A stretch of DNA of 64,000 nucleotides from Leptidea sinapis (taxonomy: Eukaryota > Arthropoda > Insecta > Lepidoptera > Pieridae): assembly GCF_905404315.1 (NCBI RefSeq), contig NC_066265.1, positions 13,563,501 to 13,627,500 of the forward strand. The letters are read 5' to 3'. The position numbers and the translations under genes are program-made. The notes under the pieces are model-generated. The model was not told the origin of the DNA and did not search any database. It was given only the letters and a program-made list of their open reading frames with translations. Every line of letters begins with the position of its first letter. Positions within the stretch are counted from its first letter, which is position 1. Shown in pieces: positions 35,521-46,406 of this stretch.

Positions 35521-38500
35521 TTACTCCAACCAGCCCAGCTCCTTCCAGAAGTTCAGAACATTCCTGGGGTGTTCACAGACTTCTTGGAGCGACCTTGTAT
35601 TGGTTAAGGTTTTTGCCCGTTGGTTGGCCACCCCCGCGCATTCCAGGATTACGTGAGCGACCGTTTCGTCTTCGGTCAGACAACCTCTGCACTTAGGGCT
35701 GTCCGTTACGCCGATTGTGAAAAGGTGTTTGTTTAGTGATGTGTGACCCGTTAGGGTGCCCACCATTATACGGATGTCATGTCTGTTGAGGCTCATAAGT
35801 CTACGTGTCAGTTTGGGCGATAGTGCAGGTATCGCCACCTTCGACTGTCTACAGCTTGAGACATTCATCCATCGGGTGTTGTGTAGGTCGTTGGTGAGAG
35901 AGCGTATCCATGAGCGCATTTGGCTGAAGGGCAGTGGCAGAAGTGGCAATGGACCAGACACTGTATTTGCCGATGCCCGCCTTGCAAGCTCATCCGCTGC
36001 ATCATTACCCAACGAACCACTATGTCCCTTGATCCATTGCAGAGTTACCTGGTTATAAGAGGCAACTTGCTCCAGGGTTTGGTGACATTCGTGTATTAGT
36101 GCTGAGTTGTGTGTGGTACCCTTCAGCGCTGTTAGTACCGCCATACTGTCAGAAAGAAATCTGATGTTGTGGCCATGTACCTTTCTTCTTAATATAGCGC
36201 TGGCGGCTTCCTTGATGGCTACGCACTCACATTGGAAGATGGAGCTGTGTGTGCCCAAGGGTATGGAAATGTGTATGTTTAGTTCCTGTGAGAATATGCC
36301 GGCACCAGTTCCAGTAGCCATTTTCGAGCCGTCTGTGTAAATTCTTAGTTCGTTTACACCTGACTGGTCAGCATCTTTCTCATATAGCTGTATGTGATAG
36401 TTTTTATGGAAGGTATTTGTTTTAGTTATCTTATCACATGGTGCCTCACAGAGTGGATAATCCTTTGTTACCCTATTCCAGAGCTTATCTGTTAGGCCGT
36501 CTTCATTCTTCCATACACCCAACAGCTTTAGACGTAGAGTCGCCATTGTCGCTTCTTGTTGAAAGTGTATGTCGAGTGGTGTTAGCCCTAGAATAGTTTC
36601 AAGGGCCGAGGAAGGCGTGGTGCGCATGCATCCTGTTATGGCTGTGCAGGCCAGCCGCTGGAAACGCTGCAGCTTGGTTTGCACTGTCACAAGCTCTGTC
36701 CTGGGCCACCACGCTATTGCTCCGTAGGAGATAATTGGTCTGATGACTGCTGTATAGAGCCATCTGCTTATCTTTGGAGCAAGACCCCAGGTTCTGCCTA
36801 TGAGTCTTCTGCACTGCCAAAAGATGATGCATGCTTTTTCCAGCTTGTTTTCAAGGTGTTTGTTCCAAAGCAACTTACTATCCAGTATAACCCCCAGGTA
36901 TTTAACTTCTTTAGTAAGGCTTAGTTCGGTGTTGAACAGCTTTGGTAATGTTAGATTACCAAGGCTGCGTTTGTTAGTGAATAGTATTAGTTCCGTCTTT
37001 GACGGATTAGCTGTGAGTTTGTGTTGCGCGCACCATTCTTCCAAAATCTTAAAAGCAGATCTCATGAGGCTACATAAGACGTTCTCGACTGGTCCTGTTA
37101 TTAGAATGGCGAGGTCGTCAGCATAGCCCACTGTGTACAGTTTCTTTTTGTTTAGCCTTGTGATGAGCTCATCTACCACAAGGTTCCAGAGTAGCGGCGA
37201 GAGTACCCCTCCTTGTGGGCAGCCCGTTGCCACCACACATCTAGTACTGGTGTTCACAGTAAATCGTATCGCCCTATGCCTCAACATGCTGTCTATCCAC
37301 CCGGCAATTGTAGGATCTACATCATGAGCGGCTAGCGCTCGGCCTATGCTAGTGAAAGGGGTTTTGTCGAAGGCGCCTTCGATATCAATAAAAGCACCTA
37401 AGGTTGATTGTTTACGTGATAATCCTTTCAATGCGAGAGATGTTACGCAATAGAGTGCGGATTCGGTTGATCTGCCCTGAGTATAGGCGTGTTGGTTGTC
37501 ATGTAGCGGTTTTTGTATGAGGGCATTTTCCCTAATATCCCTATCGCAGAGTCTCTCTAGAGTCTTCAACAAAAATGATGTGAGACTGATTGGCCTGTAC
37601 GATTTGGGATTTGTGTAATCACTTTTGCCGGGCTTAGGGATAAATACCACTTTTACCTCCCTCCACTGGAGCGGTATGTATTTGTAGGCCAGGCATGCCC
37701 TATAGATTGCAGTTAAATGCGCTACTAGCGGCCCCATACCGCTCCATTGTAGCAGTCCTGGGAAGATCCCGTCCAGGCCTCCTGATTTAAATGGAAGAAA
37801 GCTGTTAATTGCCCACATTACCTTGTCTTTGTCTACCACCCTGTGAGCTGTGGTCCAATCCGTTTGATCCGGTGTGTTGCTCTGCGATGCCACTTCCTCC
37901 CACGTCTGGTTGTTTGTGATGCGGCATCCAGGGAAGTGAGTTTGCAGGAGTAGTTCGCAGGTCTCGGGGTCGGATTTGGTGTATGTGCCGTCAGATTTTT
38001 TCAAGCAACCCAGATTACGCTCTGGGTCGCGTGAAAGGATGTTTTTTACTTTAGCCGCTTGGTTTGTGGATTCAATGTTAGTACAGAAGCGTCTCCAGCT
38101 TTCTCTCTTCCTTTCGCGGATGCGCCTCTTGAAACGATATTGGGCCTGTTTATATGCATCCCAGTCGTCTGGTGCCCGAGTATTTTTGGCTCTGTTGAAC
38201 AGCTTCCTTACTTTGCAGCGCAGCCTGTCTAACTCTGGACCCCACCACACACTTTTGTCGATTGAGTTGGGCTTTGTCGAAGTAAGAGGACACGTCTGTT
38301 CATAGCTGTTGATAAGTGTTTGAGTTATGTTAGTTACATGAGTTTCTATACCTGCGGTACCGTTATAATCGTCTGGTAGGGAAATGGCCATAAGCTCATT
38401 TCTCACCAATCTGTCGTATTTGGTGCGGTCCGTTTTGCGCGGGTTCCGCCTTGGCAGGGCAGGTTTGGTGTTTAAGCGAAGGTTGAACCTAATCCATCTG

Positions 38501-39165
38501 TGATCCGAGCATGAAGGTTCGTCTGACACGTGCCAGTCATTGACGAGAGAAGAGACATGGTCGGTTGCCAGTGTTAGGTCGATTATAGTTTGGGCTCGCG
38601 CCGTAACGTAGGTAGGCTCGGAGCCCCTGTTAAGTATATTAAGGTTAGTTGAGAAAAGGTACGTAAGTAAGTCCTCACCTCTTTTATTGGTCTTTTGGCT
38701 GCCCCAGATGGTGTGATGTGCGTTGGAGTCAGCGGAGATGATTAGTTCCAGCCTCTCTGTCTCGCAGTAGCTGACTAGCGCGGTGAGCTCCAGTGTTGGT
38801 ACCTCCTCTTCCCCCGGCAAATAGACCGACGCTACGACCACGTCTGATAGGCCTAGGCGGTCATCTGCCTGGAGCTTCACAGCGGTTAGATCTCTGGAAC
38901 ATAGCTCATTTATGATGGTGGTCGTTACATGTCGTGGAGTATAAATACATGAACGTGGTTTACCTTCGGTAGCAGTAAAAAGTTTGCCTCCGATGTTGTT
39001 GAGACCACATATATTGCCTTTCCTAATCCACGGCTCCTGGATTAGGGCTATGGTCTCGGTGTTTCCCTCCAGCAAACGTCGCAGGTTAGCCGTCGCGGTG
39101 TAGCTGTGCTGGAGGTTGATTTGTATGACTTTAAGGAGTTGAGGTGGATCGGTCTGGGCTGCCAT
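35521..39165 (-). CDS. ORF2: endonuclease, reverse transcriptase and RNase H
   Basis: 1,214 residues, open throughout. Endonuclease (about 1-230): IQINLQHS, IQEPWI (Glu), ADSNAHHTIWG, IIDLTLA and CSDHRWIRF. RT (about 480-760): KPGKSDYTNPKSYRPISL, FIDIEGAFDKT, CPQGGVLSPLLWNL and VGYADDLAIL with Tyr-Ala-Asp-Asp near residues 681-684. RNase H (about 940-1075): IYTDGSKMATG (Asp ~945), FQCECVAIKEA, FLSDSMAVL and WIKGHSGSLGNDAAD. A zinc-knuckle-like end CRGCLTEDETVAHVILEC closes the protein. The start overlaps the ORF1 end by 35 nt in another frame, a usual arrangement for such LINEs. The product nicks DNA and copies element RNA by target-primed reverse transcription. All catalytic residues that I can identify are present. 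Confidence 0.9.
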   Translation of the reverse strand: MAAQTDPPQLLKVIQINLQHSYTATANLRRLLEGNTETIALIQEPWIRKGNICGLNNIGGKLFTATEGKPRSCIYTPRHVTTTIINELCSRDLTAVKLQADDRLGLSDVVVASVYLPGEEEVPTLELTALVSYCETERLELIISADSNAHHTIWGSQKTNKRGEDLLTYLFSTNLNILNRGSEPTYVTARAQTIIDLTLATDHVSSLVNDWHVSDEPSCSDHRWIRFNLRLNTKPALPRRNPRKTDRTKYDRLVRNELMAISLPDDYNGTAGIETHVTNITQTLINSYEQTCPLTSTKPNSIDKSVWWGPELDRLRCKVRKLFNRAKNTRAPDDWDAYKQAQYRFKRRIRERKRESWRRFCTNIESTNQAAKVKNILSRDPERNLGCLKKSDGTYTKSDPETCELLLQTHFPGCRITNNQTWEEVASQSNTPDQTDWTTAHRVVDKDKVMWAINSFLPFKSGGLDGIFPGLLQWSGMGPLVAHLTAIYRACLAYKYIPLQWREVKVVFIPKPGKSDYTNPKSYRPISLTSFLLKTLERLCDRDIRENALIQKPLHDNQHAYTQGRSTESALYCVTSLALKGLSRKQSTLGAFIDIEGAFDKTPFTSIGRALAAHDVDPTIAGWIDSMLRHRAIRFTVNTSTRCVVATGCPQGGVLSPLLWNLVVDELITRLNKKKLYTVGYADDLAILITGPVENVLCSLMRSAFKILEEWCAQHKLTANPSKTELILFTNKRSLGNLTLPKLFNTELSLTKEVKYLGVILDSKLLWNKHLENKLEKACIIFWQCRRLIGRTWGLAPKISRWLYTAVIRPIISYGAIAWWPRTELVTVQTKLQRFQRLACTAITGCMRTTPSSALETILGLTPLDIHFQQEATMATLRLKLLGVWKNEDGLTDKLWNRVTKDYPLCEAPCDKITKTNTFHKNYHIQLYEKDADQSGVNELRIYTDGSKMATGTGAGIFSQELNIHISIPLGTHSSIFQCECVAIKEAASAILRRKVHGHNIRFLSDSMAVLTALKGTTHNSALIHECHQTLEQVASYNQVTLQWIKGHSGSLGNDAADELARRASANTVSGPLPLLPLPFSQMRSWIRSLTNDLHNTRWMNVSSCRQSKVAIPALSPKLTRRLMSLNRHDIRIMVGTLTGHTSLNKHLFTIGVTDSPKCRGCLTEDETVAHVILECAGVANQRAKTLTNTRSLQEVCEHPRNVLNFWKELGWLE

Positions 39166-40660
39166 CGCTGTGCAGTAGACTGTCCTCCAACTCCTTTGTC
39201 TGATCCACTTCCCCGGCCCCTTGCTGCCACCAGTCTATGGAGCGCGATTTGGTCTCTATGGGAGTCCGAACCTCTTTACAAGTGGCGGTCATAGAGACAC
39301 CATCGGTCCTCTTCTGATGTGTAGCATCAGGGGCTGCACCTGAGGGCTGCTGCCCTCCTTCCGGCACGACATCCATGCGGTTGTCGGGCGCCGCCTCAGG
39401 AGCGGTCGAGGTTGGTATTTTCGGCTGCGCTGCCACGTCCGGGTTTGGTTTCGGTGCTTCGCTGCCTTTACCCTCCTCTTCGGGGAAATTTACGTACACT
39501 GAGCCGCATTTGTACGAGACCCTGCGATCTCGCTTCTTGAGCTCAGCTACATCTGCCTCAGGTATCCCAAGGACTATGCGCACCCTACCACTTTCGTCCG
39601 GTTCTGGGATGTGGTACAAGCTCCAAGTGCGGACGTTGTACCACGGATTCTGCCCGGCGAATCTGGTCTGCAGCATGCTAAGATTTTCGTCCTTGGAAAA
39701 CCTCGGGATGATCATGGTCGCCTTGACTTTCCTAGGGATGTCGGCTTGGCGTTTGACCACGAGTCTGGTGTGTGGAAGTGGTGAGGTCATCTTGGAGACA
39801 GTCTTCTTAAGCCATTCCACGGTGTAAGTGTCCTCGCACCAAAGCTTGAGAGTACCCTCACCATGGTTGGCTCTGCCTCTGAAGCTGGGCAGCCTGAAGG
39901 GATCAGTGGAAGAGGTGGCGGCGCAGACTTCTGCGTCTATCGCACCCTCTATTGCCGACTGTATCGCCTGGGCTTGCTCGGCTTTTATGTCCCTGAAGGG
40001 CTCATGCATGATCGCGACTAGTAAATCGTTAGATTTACACATGTCGGCGTAATTTACGGAGCCCTTTTTGGGAGTGGGCCGCGGGTTCGTTCGCGTACGT
40101 TTAACGTCCTCGCGGGGTGACAGAGTGTCATCCGGGCGAGCTCTTTTGCTGCCCTTGGGTAGGTGTGGACCTTGCCCGGAAGCAGCACGAGCTTCCGCCC
40201 TCTCCTGAACGTTTCGGCCAGCGCGTTTCCCTCGTGGCCTTTTTTGGGGCTTACTACCGCTTGCTACTGGTTCGATAGTCGGCTGGCCTGCGGGCTCGCC
40301 TCTATCTCCAGTAGCGCTGTCTACCTGAACCTCTTTGGGTTTGGGGGGGTTGCTTTTAGCGGCTTTTATTCTTGCTTTCCTAGCCTCGGCTCGCGCGCGG
40401 TTTCGTGCGGTCCTGCTAGGTGCCTTGTATGTAGGCTTGGCATCTCCCTTCCTGATGGGTAGCGTCCAGGCATCGTCCGTGAAGGTAGTTGCCGGTATGG
40501 CTTCCTTTAGGGTGGAAAGATCCAGCGAGGAAGACTCTTTCGGCGCTGTGGGAGCAGCCGTGGTCTGGACGGATTGGCTAAGCGCTCCCGAGGGAGCAGC
40601 TCGTTTGTTATGGTCGACGTTTCTCTTTTGGTCCATGGGTAGAGATTTATTAAGATTCAT
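39131..40660 (-). CDS. ORF1: gag-like RNA-binding protein of nested LINE
   Basis: 509 residues. The first ~190 are basic and low-complexity (RNRARAEARKARIKAAKS; many Pro, Lys, Arg). A conserved globular part follows at about 200-400: YADMCKSNDLLVAIMHEPFRD..., LKLWCEDTYTVEWLKK, PRKVKATMIIPRFSKDE and RVRIVLGIPEADVAEL. This resembles the DUF4780-type domain found in insect LINE ORF1s (recognition from memory). No CCHC knuckle is seen. The tail is acidic and Pro-rich. ORF1 proteins bind element RNA into RNP particles. ATG chosen at 40660 (MNLNKSLPMDQKRN); another in-frame Met lies eight residues in. Confidence 0.8.
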   Translation of the reverse strand: MNLNKSLPMDQKRNVDHNKRAAPSGALSQSVQTTAAPTAPKESSSLDLSTLKEAIPATTFTDDAWTLPIRKGDAKPTYKAPSRTARNRARAEARKARIKAAKSNPPKPKEVQVDSATGDRGEPAGQPTIEPVASGSKPQKRPRGKRAGRNVQERAEARAASGQGPHLPKGSKRARPDDTLSPREDVKRTRTNPRPTPKKGSVNYADMCKSNDLLVAIMHEPFRDIKAEQAQAIQSAIEGAIDAEVCAATSSTDPFRLPSFRGRANHGEGTLKLWCEDTYTVEWLKKTVSKMTSPLPHTRLVVKRQADIPRKVKATMIIPRFSKDENLSMLQTRFAGQNPWYNVRTWSLYHIPEPDESGRVRIVLGIPEADVAELKKRDRRVSYKCGSVYVNFPEEEGKGSEAPKPNPDVAAQPKIPTSTAPEAAPDNRMDVVPEGGQQPSGAAPDATHQKRTDGVSMTATCKEVRTPIETKSRSIDWWQQGAGEVDQTKELEDSLLHSDGSPDRSTSTP

Positions 40661-41425
40661 CCTCGTCAGTGCCCCACCCGCCTTGGAGCCTCAGTAGGGG
40701 ACGTCATGCACCTTGATGTACATGTCCGCCAGGACTACTGCGAGGATATAGTAACCCTCACCGTGAATACCTGATGACTGACGGCCGAGTAATGTAGAAG
40801 CCGCATACGTGAGGAAGAGAGCCTCCCGCGCTCACCTCAACATCCGCGACCGGGCCATAGGCACCCACATGGATTTGGGTCACTCGCCGGCAGCCCTCTG
40901 ACGGGAAGCCACAGCCGATTGATCGAGAATGGCTAGTCCCCGACCGCCCGTTTAAGAGGAAGATCAGGGCCAAAGAGGCGTGTTGCTTCAAGCAGGTAAC
41001 TGACCGACCGCTATCCGCTCAACCACCAGGATTCCTTACTCCCTCCTTACGGGTATCCACGCACGGCACAAACACGTGGGTGATCGCATTTCCTTACTCA
41101 CTGATGTTAGTGAGCCCTCGACCTCTCGATCACGCGAGGTGAGGTGAAGGAGGAAAGGATTGTGTGGGTAGGTTGGGGGAGGGCGGCCAGAGGTTTCTGT
41201 TCTGCCAATTACCTTAGTGTAAATTATTTGATGACTCTATGGAGGCACTTGGCCAATAAACGGGCGGCAACCTCGAGAAGGATAGTCCACTGGCCTTGCT
41301 TAGAGGGTCGCTGTATTGATATTCCTCTAAACCATTCGCCAAACCCAGCATCGGACAGATGCTGGGAGTAGGGGTTGCGTCAACCAAGGTCCGTGAGAGA
41401 AATTCATTGACGATACCCCCGCCCT
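40661..41425 (-). other. 5' UTR and probable internal promoter of nested LINE
   Basis: A 765-bp untranslated leader, GC-rich compared with the surroundings, beginning GGGCGGGGGTATCG on the minus strand. Full-length LINEs carry their promoter downstream of the transcription start; no specific element could be proven here. The open frames 40758-40991 and 41144-41371 are not convincing genes. Confidence 0.5.
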
Positions 41426-41439
41426 AATGAATGTACTTA
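41426..41439. repeat. 14-bp target site duplication, right copy
   Basis: AATGAATGTACTTA, partner of 35427-35440. Confidence 0.85.
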
Positions 41440-43084
41440 AGCTACCAATAGTACTTTTCCCACGTCTGAAACCGAATTGGGATTCACATAATAGACCGTT
41501 ATGCTCAACAAACCATTCTAAACGATTTTTTATAAGATGTTCTGTAATTTTCATCAAAACAGAAGAAAGTGCGATTGGGCGATAGGCAGAATGGTCTGAA
41601 GAACACCTATTAGGTTTCAGTACGGGAATTATTTCTTGACGTTTCCACGTGGAGGGGATGTTACCAGATGTCACTATGGAATTTATAAGGGATAAATAAT
41701 AAAATAAAGCATCATCATCTAAATGAGAGATAAAGGAATACGGAATACCGTCCAGTCCAGGAGCAGAATCCTTAACATGAGACAATACACCTTTTAGTTC
41801 AGTGAGAGAAAATATACTGTTTAAACCAAAACAGTTATCATTATTTATATTTATTACAGGGTAACCAATTATTAAGTCTTCAGGAACGAAAGGTGGAGCC
41901 AATTTATCTAAAAAGCTATTAACTAAATGAAAAGGGATTGATTTTGGGGATGAATCTTTGTATGCAGATCTAAACCTTCTTATATTTTGCCATACAAGAG
42001 ATGGTTTGACATCAGGTGATATTGAATAGCAGAAATTTTTCCAGCCATCAAATTTCTTTTTCTTTAGAAATTTTGAAGTTTCTGACATACTCTTTGTAAG
42101 AATTTCAAAATTCTCATCAGTGGAACATTGACAGTATGTAATTTCAGCATATTTTCTTCTCTTTACTGCCACAGTACATTCGTTATCCCACCAAGGAGGA
42201 GAAGGAATAAAACCCAAAGAGCTATTTTTACTTGGAAATATCTCATTGGCAACCTCAATAAAGATTCTTGCTAAAGAATCTGCACACTGAGATTCTGTAC
42301 CTGGATTAATTTTTGGAAGTGTAATAATTTTGTTTTTTATTAGATCTTTATATAAATCCCAATCAACATCATTAAGCTTATATTTTAAACGAGGAGAATA
42401 TGTTTTATGTAATACTTTATTGTTATTATTGCAGGTTGGAAATGATAATAATAGTGGGAAGTGATCACTACCAAAAGTAGATCGTAATGGATCCCAGGAC
42501 AAAGAAGAAGCAAGATTAGGTGTAGTGACTGTTAAATCTGGAGCACTTGGGCCCTCGTCAGGATGAGAACGTCGTGTAGGACGACCATCATTTAATATAC
42601 ACAAATTCACTGAATCAAATATATCTATTAATGTGTTACAATAACTATTAGAAGATAAGTAACCCCAGGATTCATGGCGACAGTTAAAATCACCAAGGAT
42701 CATAAAAGGCTTCGGAAGAATGGAAATAATATCTTTAATTTCATTTAAGATTGCAGAAGAAGGATGAGGTATATAAATAGATACATAACAGATATTTTCA
42801 ACTAGAGCAGCAATAATAGAAAAATCATTACTGTGAGAAGGAATAGAGAAGAGAGAAAAGGAAAGAGGGTGTTTCACAAGCATGGCTACTCCGCCATGCC
42901 CATCCACACGATCTTCTCTGAGACATGAATAACCACGAATCTTAAATAAAGATCCTGGTTTCAACCATGTCTCTTGAAGAGCACAGATATAAGGTTTATA
43001 TTTATTTAATAAATAAATAAGATCACTTTTTTTAGGAGTGATGCTTTGACAATTCCATTGAAGATCTTTGTCCAATATTATTCC
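41426..43084 (-). pseudogene. Host LINE ORF2, 5' half: endonuclease and RT fingers
   Basis: Minus-strand frame with an apurinic endonuclease: WNCQSI at the start, LQETWLKPG (catalytic Glu), DGHGGVAMLV, ILGDFNCRHESWG (Asp/Asn) and FGSDHFPLLL (Ser-Asp-His). RT begins around KDSAPGLDGIPYSFI, followed by KPNRCSSDHSAYRPIALSSV and QFGFRRGKSTIGSLSTFI, where the 35441-41425 element interrupts it. The open frame carries on to 41327 only by reading into the inserted element. No Met lies near the start: translation is open back to about 43084 with a TTG at 43075, consistent with 5' truncation. Endonuclease nicks target DNA for target-primed reverse transcription in this family. Confidence 0.8.
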
Positions 43085-43154
43085 TTACGCTAGATACTAA
43101 ATACCTAAGATACGCTATCTCCAGATTGCATATTCCAAAGCTCAACTACGAGTA

Positions 43155-43450
43155 GTTTTTTTAAATGAAAATAAGGGATGAGACAAGTAGGACGTTCAAC
43201 TGATGGTTATTGATACGCCCTACCAATTACAATGCTGTCCCGCTCAGGATTCTTGAAAAATCCAAAAATTCTGAGCGGCACTACATATGCACTCGTCACC
43301 TTGAGACATATGATGTTAAGCCTCATTTGCCCAGTAATTTTACTAGCTACGACGCCCTTCAGACCGAAACACAGTAAAGTTTATACATTACTGCTTCACG
43401 GCAGAAACAGACGCCATTGTGGTACCCATAATCTATCCAGCTTCCTGTGC
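43155..43450 (-). repeat. SINE-like family A, copy 7
   Basis: Runs from a 7-nt T-run and AAATGAAAATAAGGGATGAG to CAGCTTCCTGTGC, just beyond the 5' end of the truncated LINE. The open frame at 43232-43546 is incidental. Confidence 0.65.
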
Positions 43451-44269
43451 CTCTGCCGTAGTAACATCTACAGTGCCTCCCCTGCTAGAAAACCCCTGCC
43501 TCCTATTTGCACTGGTAAAATATTAATCGTAATGACGGTAGTTTAAAAATTCAACGAACTGAAACATATTAATGTTACAACAGTAATTAAACACTTTTTA
43601 TTTCTAAACGGCGCTCAGTGAAAGCAAGTGGTTGAAAGTGAAAACGGAGACGAAGGTTGGTATCTTGCATCGGTTGCATATCAGCTGATTTGTTCTGACC
43701 AGTTCAGTCTGATACTAAAACCATCGATATACCGCTATGTATAGAAAATTACTTCAAATTAGAAAACTACTACAAAAAAAATTTACATTTGTGAAGACTG
43801 CCGATAGAAGAAAACTTTTAGATCTAAAATTTGAAATTTCATATTTGAAAACAATTATTATTATTTTTTATGGAAAAGAAGGACAAACGAGCGTACGGGT
43901 CACATGATTCTCTTGCAACCCCAGAGGAATGACATGTCTGTGTAACTAGATATTTTTTTAAATTATTTATTTAACGCGTGCGCCAGTCATGAGTATGTCA
44001 GTGACGCGAACCCATAGGATTTACTCTACCAAAAAGTGCCAAACGTGATAAAAGAAGTTTTCACTTCAAAAACCTATAGCTGTACCTCGTGTGGAGTATT
44101 GCTGTTGTGGTAAAAATTATATTATATATCTTTATATATGGCATAATACCTTAACTTTATACTATATTATATACTTTGTATTCAATTCTTATGTATTTTT
44201 TTAATTATTTAAGGCCATGAGAACTATATTGGCCTAACTATCTTAATATATATAAATCTCGTGTCACAA
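43451..44269. other. No gene recognised
   Basis: A+T-rich. A fragment at 43985-44010 (CGCGTGCGCCAGTCATGAGT) is GC-richer, but no domain or repeated partner was found. Confidence 0.4.
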
Positions 44270-44590
44270 TGTCCTCAATGGACTCCTAAACTAATGATCG
44301 GATTTTAATGGGGATTTCTTTATGGAGTGCAGTTTGATCCAACTTGAGAGATAGGATAGTTTTTATTTCAATTTGGGACCCATAATTATTTTTATTTTCA
44401 ATATTTCTTTTGTATGGACATATTTTCTATGAGAGAATTTATTGACGCACGGTTTGACAGTTCTGCTGTGAAACAATTTCATTGTAGGTTATATACATAA
44501 TATAGAATGTCATTGACAGGGAGCATATTTTACAAAATAATTATTGGTGTTATGAAATATTACTGACAAATTCATAAAAAAAAAAAAATC
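44270..44590 (+). mobile_element. Helitron-related repeat
   Basis: The left part matches 13460-13600 and the right part matches 3450-3600 and 15840-15990 (TTTCTATGAGAGAATTTATT; TTCTGCTGTGAAACAATTTC). A short foreign-looking stretch (44485-44515) interrupts it; the CTAG terminus is lost at an A-run. Confidence 0.5.
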
Positions 44591-44689
44591 TCTCTCCATG
44601 CAAACTTCTACCGACAATTGGTTTGAAGGAGATCTAGAAATACACTATTCATAAAACATCGATCAAAGTTACAACGAGCTACAATAACT

Positions 44690-44760
44690 TTTATATTATA
44701 TTACTTGTTGCTACGGAACCCTTCATGGTCGAGTCCGACACGCACTTGGCCGCTTTTTTT
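44690..44760 (+). repeat. Repeat end shared with 13240-13325
   Basis: TTACTTGTTGCTACGGAACC and GCACTTGGCCGCTTTTTTT. Confidence 0.5.
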
Positions 44761-45121
44761 GTATATGATTGTATATATGTCCAGTCATTATAATACCGGC
44801 ATTTAAAATGTAATAAAACATATTAGTTCATGCGTACGTTGTAATTAGTTTAGTGCGTTTATAATGACACAACACTACTTCCTATTGTGACAGTTGCGAC
44901 CTTGTTCCTTTCACGTGGTCATCTAGAAACTTCGCCCGGAACTCTGTGCAGGTAAATAAACCAGTCAATAGCGGATTTGCTCAAGGATTGAATACTATCG
45001 TACTGCGGTGGACACTGATGGATGTTTGACGTAAGTGTAGCCACGACTTATCGCGAGAATACCTATACTTGGTGACGAGTGATTACTTGGGTAGTGGTGG
45101 AGTTTTGTGAGTTGTTGGAGG

Positions 45122-45388
45122 CCAGTGGGAGGCACCTTTGCACAGGAAGCCGCCTAGATTAGGGTACCACAACGGCGTCTATTTCTGCCGTGAAACTAAA
45201 TTTTAATTTAATTAAGATGTTAACATCTTATGTCTCAAGGTGACGAGCGCAATTGTAGTGCCGCTCAGATTTTTTGGATTTTTCAATAATCCTGAGCGGC
45301 ACTGCATTGTAATGGGTAGGGCGTATCATTTACCATCAGCTGAACGTCCTGCTCGTCTCGTCCCTTTTTTCATAAAATAAAAAAAAAT
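45122..45388 (+). repeat. SINE-like family A, copy 8, sense orientation
   Basis: Begins CCAGTGGGAGGCACCTTTGC and ends CTCGTCTCGTCCC plus T- and A-rich tail (ATAAAATAAAAAAAAAT). It shows the family's natural polarity with the A-tail at 3'. Confidence 0.7.
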
Positions 45389-46406
45389 CACTGATCATCT
45401 GAGTATTACGTATGGACCAACAACCACTCAATATAGACAGACGATACTAATACATTCAAAAAATATTTAAAAAGGTACGAAAATAGTGAAGGAATTTAAC
45501 AAAGTGAAAGGGCACTGGGCAACCTAGTATGAAATCTATGCCGGTGACATACAGAAAAAATATTGAATAGGATGTTTAGATAAATGTCTCTAGTTCATGA
45601 ATATACAACGTGAAACTAAATGGGTATACTATGCTTTGAACCAGACATTCCTTAGGTCATCTGTAATGACTATGTGAAGTCAGAAATGAATTAGCATTAT
45701 ATTTTAATACAATATTTAAAGTTCTAAGTTTTCGCAAAAACTATGATTCCCTCAACCCTAATCAGTTGTTTTTTTGAACTCTCTTTGACCTAAAACAGAT
45801 GAAAAACGTAGATGTGACATAATAACAGATAATAGTAAAATACCTACTATTTATTGCAGCTGTGAAGCAATTTGTATTCTCATTTTGCCATGAAGACAAA
45901 TGTTATTTTGTATTTGCATTTGCTTTAGCTGACATTGAAAATACTTCTGAATTTGTACTTACTGTAGTTATGTATTATTATTAGTAATATAAAGATAGTT
46001 AATTCTAATCCAATTATGAAACTATGTTATGTTAGTATTTACTCTGATTTCCGCAAGTGTTACACATTTAAATAAAACACGTTTAAAAGATAAAAACTAG
46101 CGTTATTGTAACTGTGTTTTTACATTTTGTGTTTATTTAAATATGTTAGGTTAAAAAGATCGGCCTGTCTGCGTTAATACTCTTTGAATTGTGCTTTGAA
46201 ACACGATATTTACTGCTCTGTATGTATGTAAATGTCTATTCTAAAGGCACCCTACACACTGCACCATTTTTAATTCAAGATTTGTTTATTATGTTGGAAA
46301 TTAAATGAGTTCACATTTTTGATAAGTTATTACGTAAGTACTTCATGTAGAATTATTTGAAGTTTTCTTCAAGTTACATTGAAAATAATTCCAAATTTGT
46401 AATTAT
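45389..46406. other. No feature recognised
   Basis: A+T-rich; no coding frame or repeat partner found. Confidence 0.45.

Larger units (their letters stand above)
35441..41425 (-). mobile_element. Full-length I/LOA-type LINE, nested insertion
   Basis: 5,985 bp between 14-bp direct repeats AATGAATGTACTTA (35427-35440 and 41426-41439). Orientation minus: 5' UTR 40661-41425, ORF1 39131-40660, ORF2 35521-39165, then a short 3' UTR ending in a TATACC tandem tail instead of poly-A. RNase H in ORF2, an ORF1 with a conserved central domain and a simple-repeat tail fit the LOA/I group; clade is from memory of family features. Both ORFs are open and the target duplication is perfect, so the insertion is young. 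Confidence 0.85.
33159..43085 (-). mobile_element. LINE with RNase H, 5'-truncated, interrupted
   Basis: A minus-strand non-LTR retrotransposon: poly-A tail (T-run 33159-33180), a C-terminal part at 33362-35440, and an endonuclease-RT part at 41426-43084. A younger LINE (35441-41425) separates the two. Domain order (AP endonuclease, RT, RNase H, Cys-rich C-terminus) fits the I/Nimb-type group of the Jockey superfamily; clade is an inference. No ORF1 is seen upstream of 43085, so the copy is probably 5' truncated. Confidence 0.75.

Noticed and set aside
35756..40697. Plus-strand open frames of 60-150 aa within the nested LINE
   Set aside because: Antisense shadows of ORF1 and ORF2 without motifs of their own.
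41327..41425. Terminal part of the 582-aa frame as genuine LINE protein
   Set aside because: After LSTFI the frame runs into the 5' UTR of the nested LINE; it is an insertion artefact.
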